Shown here piece by piece: positions 9,679 through 18,115 of a DNA stretch of 64,000 nt. Position 1 is the stretch's first letter; each line of letters begins with the position of its first letter. A program made the translations under genes and the position numbers. Under the pieces are notes generated by a model, which was not told the DNA's origin, ran no database searches, and saw nothing but the letters and a program-made list of their open reading frames with translations. The DNA lies in assembly GCA_965200775.1 (NCBI GenBank), contig OZ241383.1, forward strand, positions 2,356,001-2,420,000, in the 5' to 3' direction. Origin of the DNA: Poriferisocius sp965200775. GTDB taxonomy: Bacteria > Actinomycetota > Acidimicrobiia > Acidimicrobiales > Bin134.

Positions 9679-10494
9679 TCAGCCTCGGCGGATGCGACCC
9701 CGCAGCGCCCAGAAGGCCAGGCTCTGTGCCACGAACCCCACTGCGCCGATGGCCAGCAGCGCTCGCCCCAGCGCCCAAACGTCCCAACCGGAGAACAAAG
9801 AGCGCATCCCCTCCAACGCATAGGTCATGGGGTTGAACCAGGTGACCGCGGCCAGCCAGTCGGTCATCACCTCTCGGCTCACCCAGGCCGTGGTCAGGAA
9901 CATGAAGGGGAAGAACAGCAGCAGGCTCGAGTTCACCGCGGCGGGGTTCCCGGTTCGCAGGGCAATGGCGTAGGGGAAGCCGGTAAAGGCCAGACCCCAC
10001 AGCGCCCCGATGAGAACGAACACCACCAAGCCGATAAATCCGGTGGCACCGAAACCCACCCCGATGATGAAGCCCAGCAAGATCACCGGTGCTGCCATCA
10101 CGATGAACAGCGTGAAGTCGGCCACCATCAGCCCCAGCAACAGGGCGTAGCGGTTCACCGGGGTCATCAGCAGCCGGTCGAAGTAGCCCTCGGAAATGTC
10201 CATCACCAGTGACGTGGCCCGAGACATCCCGGTGACCGCGGTCATTATGGCCACAGGGAGCTGAAATGCCTTGTAGTCGATGTCCGACACGAGTTCGCCG
10301 GCCAGGTTCTGGATGGCCCCGATGGTCACCACCAGAAAGAACAGGGGGATCATCATGGCGGGGACGATCGACTCCATGTCCCTGGGCAGGAGGCGCAGCG
10401 CCCGACTGGAAACCGAGGCCATGTCGGTAAAGAAGCCCGACGGTCGGGCCTTGAACGCTGCCGCCGGCGGGCCGGAGAGCGTCGCTTCGCTCAT
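9679..10494 (-). CDS. ABC-2 type exporter permease (DrrB-like)
   Basis: 271 residues with about six membrane helices after a short cytoplasmic N-terminus, typical of ABC2_membrane proteins. The region SRATSLVMDISEGYFDRLLMTPVNR is the characteristic coupling-helix segment of DrrB/NodJ-type permeases. Its ATG overlaps the stop of the ATPase gene (ATGA at 10491-10494), so the two are translationally coupled and should form one exporter. Relatives export antibiotics, lipids or polyketides; nothing nearby names the cargo. Confidence 0.92.
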   Translation of the reverse strand: MSEATLSGPPAAAFKARPSGFFTDMASVSSRALRLLPRDMESIVPAMMIPLFFLVVTIGAIQNLAGELVSDIDYKAFQLPVAIMTAVTGMSRATSLVMDISEGYFDRLLMTPVNRYALLLGLMVADFTLFIVMAAPVILLGFIIGVGFGATGFIGLVVFVLIGALWGLAFTGFPYAIALRTGNPAAVNSSLLLFFPFMFLTTAWVSREVMTDWLAAVTWFNPMTYALEGMRSLFSGWDVWALGRALLAIGAVGFVAQSLAFWALRGRIRRG

Positions 10495-11441
10495 TCCTCC
10501 ACCTCGATGCGGGCTCCGGTCAACTCGAGGAATACGTCATCCAGCGTGGTGGGGTGGATCGACAGGTCGACCACCTCAACCCCGGCGGCCGACAGGGCCA
10601 CCGCCACCGGGCTGACCACCGAGGCACCGTCTCCGGTGGCCGCACTCACCTCGTCGTTGTACACCTCGACTTGGCTGACCCCCGCCACCTTCTCGAGAGC
10701 TCGAGCCGCCACCTCGGGGTCGCCCGTCACCCGGGCCACAACCACGTCCGACCCCACCCGGCGCTTGAGTTCGTCGGGCGCTCCCTCGGCCACGAGGCGG
10801 CCCTGGTTCAAGATGCCCACCCGGTGGGTGAGCACGTCGGCTTCCTCCAGATACTGGGTGGTGAGGAAGATGGTCATGCCGAGCTGCCGATTGAGCCGCC
10901 GGATTTGCTCCCACACCATGGCCCGGCTCACCGGGTCCAGCCCTGTGGTGGGTTCGTCCAGAAACAACACCTCGGGGTTGTGCATCAGCGCGGCAGCCAG
11001 GTCCAGGCGGCGCTTCATCCCCCCCGAGTAGGTCGAGACCCGCCGGTCGATGGCTTCCATGTCCAGCAGAGGAGCTAGCTCGTCGATGCGAACCCCGATC
11101 GCCTCCCGACTCAACCCGTAGTACCGGCCTTGCAACTTCAGCGTCTCTCTCCCGGTCAGCTTTCCGTCCAGCGCCGCCTCCTGGAGCGCCACCCCGATGC
11201 TCAACCGCACCTGGTCTCCCTCGGTTGCCACGTCGTGGCCGGATACCGAGGCCGACCCCGCGGTCATCGAGGCCAATGTACACAGCATCCGCACCACGGT
11301 GGACTTGCCCGCCCCGTTGGGACCCAGGAACCCGTAGATCTCACCGGCGGCGATCTCCAGATCCACCGATTCCACCGCCACCACGTCGCCGTAGGTGCGG
11401 TGCAAGCCCCGAGCAGAGATGGCCATCGACATCGGGGTCAT
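10491..11441 (-). CDS. ABC exporter ATP-binding protein (DrrA-like)
   Basis: 316 residues. Walker A is GPNGAGKST at residues 40-48. The signature is YSGGMKRRLDLAAAL and Walker B is VLFLDEPTTGLD. The C-terminal extension typical of DrrA (about 80 residues, ending TTLDDVFLELTG) is present. Three ATGs lie close together (11441, 11432, 11426); the first is used. The open frame continues upstream to 11588 but that part is not conserved in character and would run into the divergent crotonase start. The membrane partner follows with a 4-base overlap. Confidence 0.93.
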   Translation of the reverse strand: MTPMSMAISARGLHRTYGDVVAVESVDLEIAAGEIYGFLGPNGAGKSTVVRMLCTLASMTAGSASVSGHDVATEGDQVRLSIGVALQEAALDGKLTGRETLKLQGRYYGLSREAIGVRIDELAPLLDMEAIDRRVSTYSGGMKRRLDLAAALMHNPEVLFLDEPTTGLDPVSRAMVWEQIRRLNRQLGMTIFLTTQYLEEADVLTHRVGILNQGRLVAEGAPDELKRRVGSDVVVARVTGDPEVAARALEKVAGVSQVEVYNDEVSAATGDGASVVSPVAVALSAAGVEVVDLSIHPTTLDDVFLELTGARIEVEE

Positions 11442-11586
11442 GCTATTCGCCTGTCGGTGAAAAACAGCCAAGCGATGAGCGTCCGGGCGGCTCGCATCAT
11501 GGATTTCCCGCAAGGTGGGATAGCCTCGGCCCCCATGTTCAACACCGCATTTGGCACCGCCCACAACCAGCACTGCTAGGACGGCC

Positions 11587-12306
11587 ATGACATCTACAAC
11601 CAGCTCTGTGGTGAGCTACGAACTGACCGGCGATGTGGCCGTGATCCGGGTGGACGACGGCAAGGTGAACGTGTTGTCCCACGAGACCATCGCCGGTATC
11701 CATTCGTCACTCGACCGGGCTGATCAGGAGGCCCGAGCGGTAATGATCATCGGTCGGCCGGGGAAGTTCTCGGCCGGGTTCGACCTGAAGGTGATGCAAG
11801 CCGGTGCTGAGTCGGCCCGCAACCTGTTCCGGGCCGGGATGGACCTGTTCCTGCGGCTGTATCAGTTCCCGATCCCGGTGGTGGCTGCCTGCACCGGCCA
11901 CGCCCTGGCCGCCGGGGCCATCTGGCTGATGAGCTGCGACGTGCGAATCGGAGCCGACGGGCCGGCCAAGATCGGGCTGAACGAAACCGGCATCGGTATG
12001 GTGCTGCCGGCTTCGGTGGTCACCCTGGCCCGTGACCGATTGTCCCCTCGCCATGTTCATTCCTCGGTTTTGCTGGCCCGGCTCTACTCCCCCACCGACG
12101 CCGCCGAGGTGGGCTACCTTGACTGGGTGGTACCCGCCGACGAGCTGGAGGGGGCCGCGGTGGCCGAGGCCGCCAGGTTGGCCCAGAGCCTTTCGATGGA
12201 GGCTTTTGCAGGCACCCGGCGAGTTATCCGGGGTCCAGTGGCCGATAGCATCAACCGGATACTCGACGGCGACACCCGGTCGTTCACGGTGGGACTGGAC
12301 CGATGA
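11587..12306 (+). CDS. Enoyl-CoA hydratase/isomerase family protein (crotonase fold)
   Basis: 239 residues. The oxyanion-hole segment KFSAGFDLKVM and the second hole-forming loop GHALAAGAIWLMSCDVRIG are clear. The residues usually acting as acid/base glutamates in true hydratases are replaced around LNETGIGMV, where one Glu is present, so hydratase versus isomerase/hydrolase activity is open. The start is the ATG at 11587, and the 145 bases between it and the divergent ABC gene should hold both promoters. Its stop overlaps the next start (ATGA), coupling it to the mycothiol-type protein. Confidence 0.88.
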   Translation: MTSTTSSVVSYELTGDVAVIRVDDGKVNVLSHETIAGIHSSLDRADQEARAVMIIGRPGKFSAGFDLKVMQAGAESARNLFRAGMDLFLRLYQFPIPVVAACTGHALAAGAIWLMSCDVRIGADGPAKIGLNETGIGMVLPASVVTLARDRLSPRHVHSSVLLARLYSPTDAAEVGYLDWVVPADELEGAAVAEAARLAQSLSMEAFAGTRRVIRGPVADSINRILDGDTRSFTVGLDR

Positions 12307-13100
12307 GTGACCCGGTAATCCAACTTCTGGAGCAGGTCTGGGAATCCATCGCCGACCTGGGTGCCGACCTGAGCGAGGAGCAGTGGGACACCCCCACAGA
12401 GTGCCCCGGATGGTCGGTGCGGGATCAGGTGAGCCACATCGTGGGGATCGAGCGGATGCTGGCCGGGCTCGACACCGAACCGCCGGCCGAGGACGGCGGA
12501 CTCGACGGCATCGCCGCTTTCAACGAGGGTCAGATCGCTCCCCACCGTTCCCGGCCCGGATCCGAGGTGCTGGCCGAAATGAAGGACATCTGCGCCCAGC
12601 GGTTGGAGGAGCTGCGAACCCTGCCCGCCGAGAAGTGGGAAGAGGTGGGGTTCACCCCCATCGGCCAGGCGCCGTACCGGACGTTCATGCACATCCGGGT
12701 GTTCGACTGCTGGTCCCACGAGCAGGACATGCGCCGGGCGCTGGGCATTCCCGGCCACCTCGCAGGGCCGGTGGTGCAACACTGCCTCGACTGGCACGCT
12801 CGCAACATGGGCTTCGTGGTGGGCAAGAAGGCCGGTGCCCCCGAGGGAACCACAGTGGTGTTCGACATCGCCGGTGACGCCGGCGGGCCGCGGGGAGTGG
12901 CGGTATCCGACGGTCGGGCCAAGCCTTCGGTCCCGGCCGATAACCCCACCGTCACCTTGCAGGCCGACATCGACACCTACAACGCATTGTGCTGTGGCCG
13001 GACCGATCCGGCATCGACCCTGGCCCGGGGGTTGGTATGCCTGGACGGGGATCGTGAGCTGGGAGAGCGAGTGGTTCTTGCCCTCCCCTACGTGTCGTAA
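12303..13100 (+). CDS. Maleylpyruvate-isomerase/DinB-fold mycothiol-dependent-type protein
   Basis: 265 residues. The first 150 form the MDMPI_N four-helix DinB-like domain: CPGWSVRDQVSHIVGIERM carries the first metal-type His, and HIRVFDCWSHEQDMRRAL carries the others. The C-terminal part (VFDIAGDAGGPRG onwards) is the SCP2-like MDMPI_C domain. Relatives use mycothiol as cofactor in isomerisation or detoxification. Mycothiol is restricted to actinobacteria, so this gene supports the taxonomic reading. It is translationally coupled to the crotonase gene. Confidence 0.85.
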   Translation: MSDPVIQLLEQVWESIADLGADLSEEQWDTPTECPGWSVRDQVSHIVGIERMLAGLDTEPPAEDGGLDGIAAFNEGQIAPHRSRPGSEVLAEMKDICAQRLEELRTLPAEKWEEVGFTPIGQAPYRTFMHIRVFDCWSHEQDMRRALGIPGHLAGPVVQHCLDWHARNMGFVVGKKAGAPEGTTVVFDIAGDAGGPRGVAVSDGRAKPSVPADNPTVTLQADIDTYNALCCGRTDPASTLARGLVCLDGDRELGERVVLALPYVS

Positions 13101-13112
13101 CCCTGCAAGCGG

Positions 13113-15005
13113 CTAGTTCCCGGCGGACATATGCCGGGCCTCAAGCTCGAGCGCCCGAGGGCTGACCGACAGATCGAAGTCGGAGCTGCCCAACGTCGTG
13201 TCCCCGTTCCACACCTCCCGGTCCACCAGCCAGTTGGCCCAGCCGTACATCCAGCCGTCGTGGTACGACTCGAATTGAGGGGCCCACCAGTCCCGAAGGG
13301 GCAAGCGGGTGGTCTGATGGCCATCCAGGTTGGAGGCCGAGCCCAGGATGCCGCTGGAGGGACTGTGGAGAACGAAATCTCCCGAGGCTGACGCCGCCGA
13401 GGCGGTGTCCACCCAGCGAAGGTTCTCGTAGTCCCGGAAGTACCAGAGGTTGGGAACCGACAACGCCGTGTCGATTGTCACCGTCACCGGGGCCTCTCCT
13501 ACCAACTGGGCGTACCGGTTCAGATCCTCGATGTGACGGACGGTGTCGAGGTAATCGTGGGTGGTGTGAACCTGGGTCAGGAGTTCTCGGGGGTCCCTCT
13601 GGTTCACATAGTTGACTGTGTAGGAGGCGTACAGCGTGGTGAGCAGCAGCCCGGCGAGAATCACACCCACCGGGCGTGTCCAGGGTCGGTGGCGGGCCTG
13701 CCACAGCACCTTGACCCCGTAACCGGCCAGAAAACCCATGGGCACGACCATGTGAAGGGCCAGCCACGGGAACCGCTCGCTGGCCCACGAGTACGAGAAC
13801 CAACTGGCCACCGCCGTCCACAGCACGAACTTGCCGATGAAGGTGGGGTTGCGGAACACATGGACGCCGCCCACGATGGCCAGCGCACTCACCAGGTACT
13901 CGTACAGCGGGATGGTGTACAGGTAGTAGTGCCACGGTTCGCTGCCCCGGTTGGTGTCCTGCTCCCCCCGCCAGTAGGTGATGCCCTCGGTGAAGCCGTC
14001 CAGAAATCCCTCGGGCTTGTCGAAGAAGACCGTGAACCACAGAGCGAAGAAAAACAAGAACGTGGCCGCTGCCAGCACCCAGCCCCACACGGGCACGCTC
14101 CGGGCCACGCGGACCACTGGCAGCTCCCAGACCGACCGGGGGTTGGCCAGGGCCAGGATGAACATCACCATCAAGATGCCGTACACCCCCAGGGTGAGGA
14201 ACACCTCCCACTCGAAAAGGCTGCTGGCAGCGAAGGCGATTCCCATGGGCACCAGCCCGGCGGGAAGCATCCACGAGCAGCCGCTTTCGGGGCTCTCGGG
14301 CGCCTTGACTTTGTTCTTCCGGCTTGGCCGTGCCCGGGCTTTGGCCTCCTGGACTTGGCGAACCGCCTGCTCCCCCATGAGGGCCAGGAAGAAGGAGCCG
14401 AAGATGAACACCACTATGAACGTGGATTCCTTCACCGCCAGTCCGGCGGCCAGCAGGAACCCGCCCAGCACCGGCAACAACACTCGGGGCCGGTCCATGA
14501 ACTGGACTATGGCCACCATCAACCCCAGCGTGATAAGCGCGGTCAGCGAGTCCTCTCGTCCCAGCCTGGTCATGTAGAGCGCAATGGGGCTGAACGCCAG
14601 CACTCCGCAGGCCACCAGGGTGACTATGGGGCCGAGGTAGCGGCGCAGGAACCACGGCAGCAGGATCAGGCCAACGCCGGCCAGCACGGCCACGATCCGA
14701 GCCGTGGTGTGCGACTCTCCGAACACCCAGTAGAACGCCGCCGTGAGGTAGAACCGCAGCGGGCCGTGGTACACCGGGTCGTACCCTTCGTATGTGCCCT
14801 CCAGGAACTTCCACGAGTACCAGGCGTCCAGGCTTTCGTCGTGGTGCAGGGGGCGTTCTGCCAGCTCGACCAGCCGTAAAATCAGTCCAGCCAGGGCCAT
14901 CAAGCCCACCGCCACGGCCAGAGCAGTCTCGGGACGACGATGCCAGAACTCCCTCAGGCTCCAGCCTCCTGTCGCAGTGTCCTGCTCGCCTACTGCCTCT
15001 GACAT
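13113..15005 (-). CDS. Agl23-like GT-C membrane protein (TIGR03663-type)
   Basis: 630 residues with about a dozen hydrophobic helices. The N-terminal loop contains LAERPLHHDESLDAWYSW, the acidic GT-C motif after the first membrane helix. This and the following YDPVYHGPLRFYLTAAFYWVFGES match the family described as flippase-activity-associated protein Agl23. A cytoplasmic basic insert (around residues 215-240, rich in K/R/P) separates two membrane blocks. Such proteins are thought to use polyprenyl-linked sugars outside the membrane. The ATG lies three bases after the upstream gene's stop, so the two membrane proteins are co-translated and perhaps work together on surface glycans. Confidence 0.8.
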   Translation of the reverse strand: MSEAVGEQDTATGGWSLREFWHRRPETALAVAVGLMALAGLILRLVELAERPLHHDESLDAWYSWKFLEGTYEGYDPVYHGPLRFYLTAAFYWVFGESHTTARIVAVLAGVGLILLPWFLRRYLGPIVTLVACGVLAFSPIALYMTRLGREDSLTALITLGLMVAIVQFMDRPRVLLPVLGGFLLAAGLAVKESTFIVVFIFGSFFLALMGEQAVRQVQEAKARARPSRKNKVKAPESPESGCSWMLPAGLVPMGIAFAASSLFEWEVFLTLGVYGILMVMFILALANPRSVWELPVVRVARSVPVWGWVLAAATFLFFFALWFTVFFDKPEGFLDGFTEGITYWRGEQDTNRGSEPWHYYLYTIPLYEYLVSALAIVGGVHVFRNPTFIGKFVLWTAVASWFSYSWASERFPWLALHMVVPMGFLAGYGVKVLWQARHRPWTRPVGVILAGLLLTTLYASYTVNYVNQRDPRELLTQVHTTHDYLDTVRHIEDLNRYAQLVGEAPVTVTIDTALSVPNLWYFRDYENLRWVDTASAASASGDFVLHSPSSGILGSASNLDGHQTTRLPLRDWWAPQFESYHDGWMYGWANWLVDREVWNGDTTLGSSDFDLSVSPRALELEARHMSAGN

Positions 15006-15008
15006 GGC

Positions 15009-16928
15009 TCAGTTGACCTCGTAGATCGAATACTCGCCCTGGGAGAAAACCAGGTTTCCCCTGGTGGCCCAGAACTCCTCGTTGGCCCCGACCCGGCGCT
15101 CTATGGGCCCGATCACGGCGAAGTCCACTCCATGGGCGTTTAGCAGCTCCTCTGCCTGCTCGGAACCGCTCAGCATCATAGTGGCCCTCTGATGACGCTC
15201 CGCCCAGTCGGTCACCCCCAGGTCGTTGATCCAACCCGCGAATCCCACCACGGTCTGCCGGCCGCTTAGCGCGGGTACCGGGTGGGTGTGGTCGAACCCG
15301 ATCAGGAATACGCTGTCGGGCGAAGTCTGTTCCCGGGCCCACTTACCGGCGGCCACCCCGTCGGCCGAGGTAATGGGATGGGGCCACACGTTCACCTCGG
15401 GATCGGCCGCCTTCCAGATGTCCAGAGAGCCCGCGAAGGTGATGACACAGAACAAGAGCACGGCGATTGAAACCCCGAGCCGACCGAACGAGGCGACCCT
15501 CACCAGCACCGCGGCCACCAAGAAAGCCCCCAGCAACAGGACCGGCACGAACCAGTGCGTGTTGTTCCACGCATGGGAGGGGCCGACGTGGGCGAAGTTG
15601 GGCACGATAAGCCAGAGCCACACCGGGATGGACGCCCACAGCACGACCCGAGGCAGCGTGTGCTTCCAGAGCTGGGCCACCAACATCAACAGCAGGAACA
15701 CCCCGGCGTTACGCCACCAGAACGTGACCAGGTTGTCGGCATCCATCGAGTAGCTCGACTCCTGCATCCAGCTTCCGTTTACCCACGTCTCCACAACCAC
15801 GTCGGTGTTGAGGGGTCGGATCGCCCGGGCCAGCGGCACTGACAGCACCAACGCGGGTATCGCGAACAGCCACCACTGCCACCGGCGGTCTAGTAGCCCC
15901 CAGATCAGGCCCAGCCCCAACGCCACGGCAAAGGAGTACACGTGGAACAGCGGCATGACCCCCACCATCACACCGACAAAGGCAAACGTCCGCCGAGACC
16001 CCGACTGGTGGGCCTCTCGCATGAGCATCACCGCTATCAGGAGGAGAGAGAATCCGGCCAGGGTGGGACGTTGGGGGAAGAGAACCCCGGTGACCGGATT
16101 TTCCATGAGGATGTTCCCGGCGTGGTGGCGGGTGTAGTCGGTTGGGAGGTTCCAGATGACGCTCCAACCACCGTCGGCCACGTCGTGGAAGAAACGGAGC
16201 CAGCCCAGGCCCCCGAACATGGTGAACACCAAGACGGCGACAGCCCCGACCGCTCGACTGTTGAACAGCCGGACCCCAACCAGGTACATGACCGGTACGA
16301 ACACGAACGCCAGGTATCCCGACGACACCTCCAGCCCGCCGAACGCGCTCAATCCGAACCGGTCCAGCATGGCGGCGAAAAAGTCGATGCCGAAGTGGTA
16401 GGGCAGCTTCGCCCCGTCAGCAGTGGGCAGCTCCGGCGGGAAGTTCTCGGCGTGGGCGAACGACGAGGCGTAGATGAGGTGGGCTTGCCAGTCGGTCCAC
16501 GATGAGAGGTGACCGGCCAGCACACCCCCCGCACCGTCGGGAACGTAGGCCCGGTTCAGTATGAGCACGGTGAGCGCCCACGCCGGGGCCGTTAGGATCA
16601 GCAACGGCCCCGGGTTCTCCGGGCGGGTGATGGGACGTTTCAGGCGGCGACCAAAGTCGCGGCACTCCCCGCCGATCTGGTGGATTCCTGTAATCCATCC
16701 CGAAGCGGAGATGGCCGTTGCGACCAGGGCAGCCACCGCCACCACCTGCCCGCTGAGGCCTCCGGCGGCCCAGCCGGAGACGTACCCCACCAGTGTGACC
16801 GTGGCAAAGCCGACCACCGCCCCGTAAGCCACCCGCTCCTCGATGCGAAGCTTCGCCTCGGTGAGGTAGGTGAGGCCGACGCCGACCAGTACGCAGTCGG
16901 CGATCAGGAGCGCTGCCCAGAGCTTCAT
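15009..16928 (-). CDS. Large multi-pass membrane protein, probable GT-C-type glycosyltransferase
   Basis: 639 residues with an estimated 12-14 membrane helices and a soluble C-terminal domain of about 110 residues (from around SLDIWKAADPEV to the end). After the fourth helix a large outer loop contains SSWTDWQAHLIYASSFAHAENFPPELP and GAKLPYHFGIDFF, resembling the acidic/His loop of GT-C enzymes. I cannot place it in a named subfamily. Co-directional with the Agl23-like gene three bases downstream and with a secreted transglycosylase upstream, suggesting a cell-envelope role. ATG start; a strong inverted repeat lies immediately ahead of it. Confidence 0.7.
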   Translation of the reverse strand: MKLWAALLIADCVLVGVGLTYLTEAKLRIEERVAYGAVVGFATVTLVGYVSGWAAGGLSGQVVAVAALVATAISASGWITGIHQIGGECRDFGRRLKRPITRPENPGPLLILTAPAWALTVLILNRAYVPDGAGGVLAGHLSSWTDWQAHLIYASSFAHAENFPPELPTADGAKLPYHFGIDFFAAMLDRFGLSAFGGLEVSSGYLAFVFVPVMYLVGVRLFNSRAVGAVAVLVFTMFGGLGWLRFFHDVADGGWSVIWNLPTDYTRHHAGNILMENPVTGVLFPQRPTLAGFSLLLIAVMLMREAHQSGSRRTFAFVGVMVGVMPLFHVYSFAVALGLGLIWGLLDRRWQWWLFAIPALVLSVPLARAIRPLNTDVVVETWVNGSWMQESSYSMDADNLVTFWWRNAGVFLLLMLVAQLWKHTLPRVVLWASIPVWLWLIVPNFAHVGPSHAWNNTHWFVPVLLLGAFLVAAVLVRVASFGRLGVSIAVLLFCVITFAGSLDIWKAADPEVNVWPHPITSADGVAAGKWAREQTSPDSVFLIGFDHTHPVPALSGRQTVVGFAGWINDLGVTDWAERHQRATMMLSGSEQAEELLNAHGVDFAVIGPIERRVGANEEFWATRGNLVFSQGEYSIYEVN

Positions 16929-16939
16929 CTCGTCGCGAA

Positions 16940-17019
16940 CTTAGTGGGCAACGAAAGGGCTACGGCAGCCACCGGTTCAATCAGTCGAACCGTTACCCGA
17001 GGCCAGGTGGCCCACTAAG
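16940..17019. repeat. Nested inverted repeat between transglycosylase and membrane-protein genes
   Basis: Ten-base perfect arms (CTTAGTGGGC at 16940-16949 and its complement at 17010-17019) enclose smaller complementary pairs (GGTTC/GAACC around 16974-16991 and CCACC/GGTGG). The right arm includes the stop codon of the transglycosylase gene; the left arm lies just upstream of the next gene's ATG on the minus strand. There is no T-run, so it may be an attenuating or mRNA-stabilising structure rather than a classic terminator. On the minus strand the block also contains a second RWLP-stop coding echo at 16960-16974. Confidence 0.5.
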
Positions 17020-17953
17020 GCAACCAGCGCCCGCAATAGTCCCGAGGCCAGGGCTGGGCTCCCCTTCGGGCGTAGAGCAAACGGGCCCGGGCGTCCTGTT
17101 CTTCCGGTGGGGCGTGGGCCGGGTTGCCGGTTCCCCCCACCGTCCTCCATGTCCGCGGCTCAAACTGGTAGGCACCGTAGAACAAACCGTTCGAGCTCTC
17201 GATGGTGTAGTTGTTGCGCGACTCACACCATCGGAGGTTGTACCACTGGCGTTCGGTTGGCTCCCTCCACCCGTTGTCTGCCAGCTCCCGGTCGGCCAGG
17301 TCGTTGATCTCTGCGATGTACACCACCCACTCAGCCGCTTCAACCGACTGCACTGCATCTTCCAAGCGGCTGTTGAGGTGTGGGATGGTGTCACGAAGAC
17401 GGTCGATGCGAGCCTTGGTGCGTTCCAACTCCTCGGGTACGTGATCCACCGAGTTCAGCGCCTGATCGACAACTTCGGAGACCTCCGACAGCAGGGTGTG
17501 GCGCCAGAGGGCGTCGGTGGCGTCTGCAACCTCGAGAACGAAGGCCAAATCCTCCACGGCACCCCCCGCCATGTACTCCTGGATCACCAACTGCCGGGCT
17601 TCGGCTCTGAGCAGCGCCTTGCCTGCCTCATCGTTGGCCAGAGCTTCCACCCGGTCGAGCTCGAGGGCCAGGTCGGCCACCGTGCGATCCAGCGTGGTCT
17701 GGATCACATCGCGCACCTCCCAGGCCAACTCCCGGTCGTTCCGGGCCCGCTCCAGGTCACGCCATGCCGGAGCCACCGACTCAACCGGTACCGGACCGGC
17801 CGGTCCGTCGCCAGTGCCGCCCTGCCCCAGAGCCACCCCGCCGGCTGCGGTCGCCGCCACAACAAGCGCAACCAGAACCACCCGGAGCCGGGCCGGCATC
17901 CACCGGCCGGAGCCAGGCCACCGCGGGCGGCCCGAGGACTGCCCCTTACTCAC
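17015..17953 (-). CDS. Secreted transglycosylase-like (Rpf-type) cell-wall hydrolase with coiled coil
   Basis: 312 residues. A basic N-terminus and one hydrophobic helix (about residues 23-43, rich in V/A) act as signal peptide or anchor. Residues 60-225 are predicted helical/coiled coil. The last 80 residues are a transglycosylase-like domain: WYNLRWCESRNNYTI contains the catalytic Glu following Trp-Cys, then SSNGLFYGAYQFEPRTW and a closing CGRWLP. This architecture matches resuscitation-promoting-factor-like wall hydrolases of actinobacteria. GTG start. It is first in a minus-strand run with two membrane proteins. Confidence 0.85.
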   Translation of the reverse strand: MSKGQSSGRPRWPGSGRWMPARLRVVLVALVVAATAAGGVALGQGGTGDGPAGPVPVESVAPAWRDLERARNDRELAWEVRDVIQTTLDRTVADLALELDRVEALANDEAGKALLRAEARQLVIQEYMAGGAVEDLAFVLEVADATDALWRHTLLSEVSEVVDQALNSVDHVPEELERTKARIDRLRDTIPHLNSRLEDAVQSVEAAEWVVYIAEINDLADRELADNGWREPTERQWYNLRWCESRNNYTIESSNGLFYGAYQFEPRTWRTVGGTGNPAHAPPEEQDARARLLYARRGAQPWPRDYCGRWLP

Positions 17954-18115
17954 CTGTGGCCCCCTGTGGGGTCGTCAACCAACACAATCGAATCCGCAAA
18001 CTCTCTCCCGCTCTGGTCTCTCCCAATTGATCGGCTCAGCTACCCTCGAAAATGGTTTACCGCACAGCCTGTTCGGGCGGCAAAACCTCCCATCCGGCAA
18101 CCAAACTTACCGAAA

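Noticed and set aside
13141..15342. 733-residue open frame on the minus strand overlapping the Agl23-like gene
   Set aside because: Composition is Arg/Gly/Pro-rich, typical of an alternative frame of GC-rich DNA; the frame at 13113-15005 encodes a clear membrane protein.
17114..18115. 334-residue N-terminal extension of ferrochelatase
   Set aside because: It runs antisense through the transglycosylase gene and has no ferrochelatase-like content; MPTFSTSAPDA at 18116 is a sensible start.
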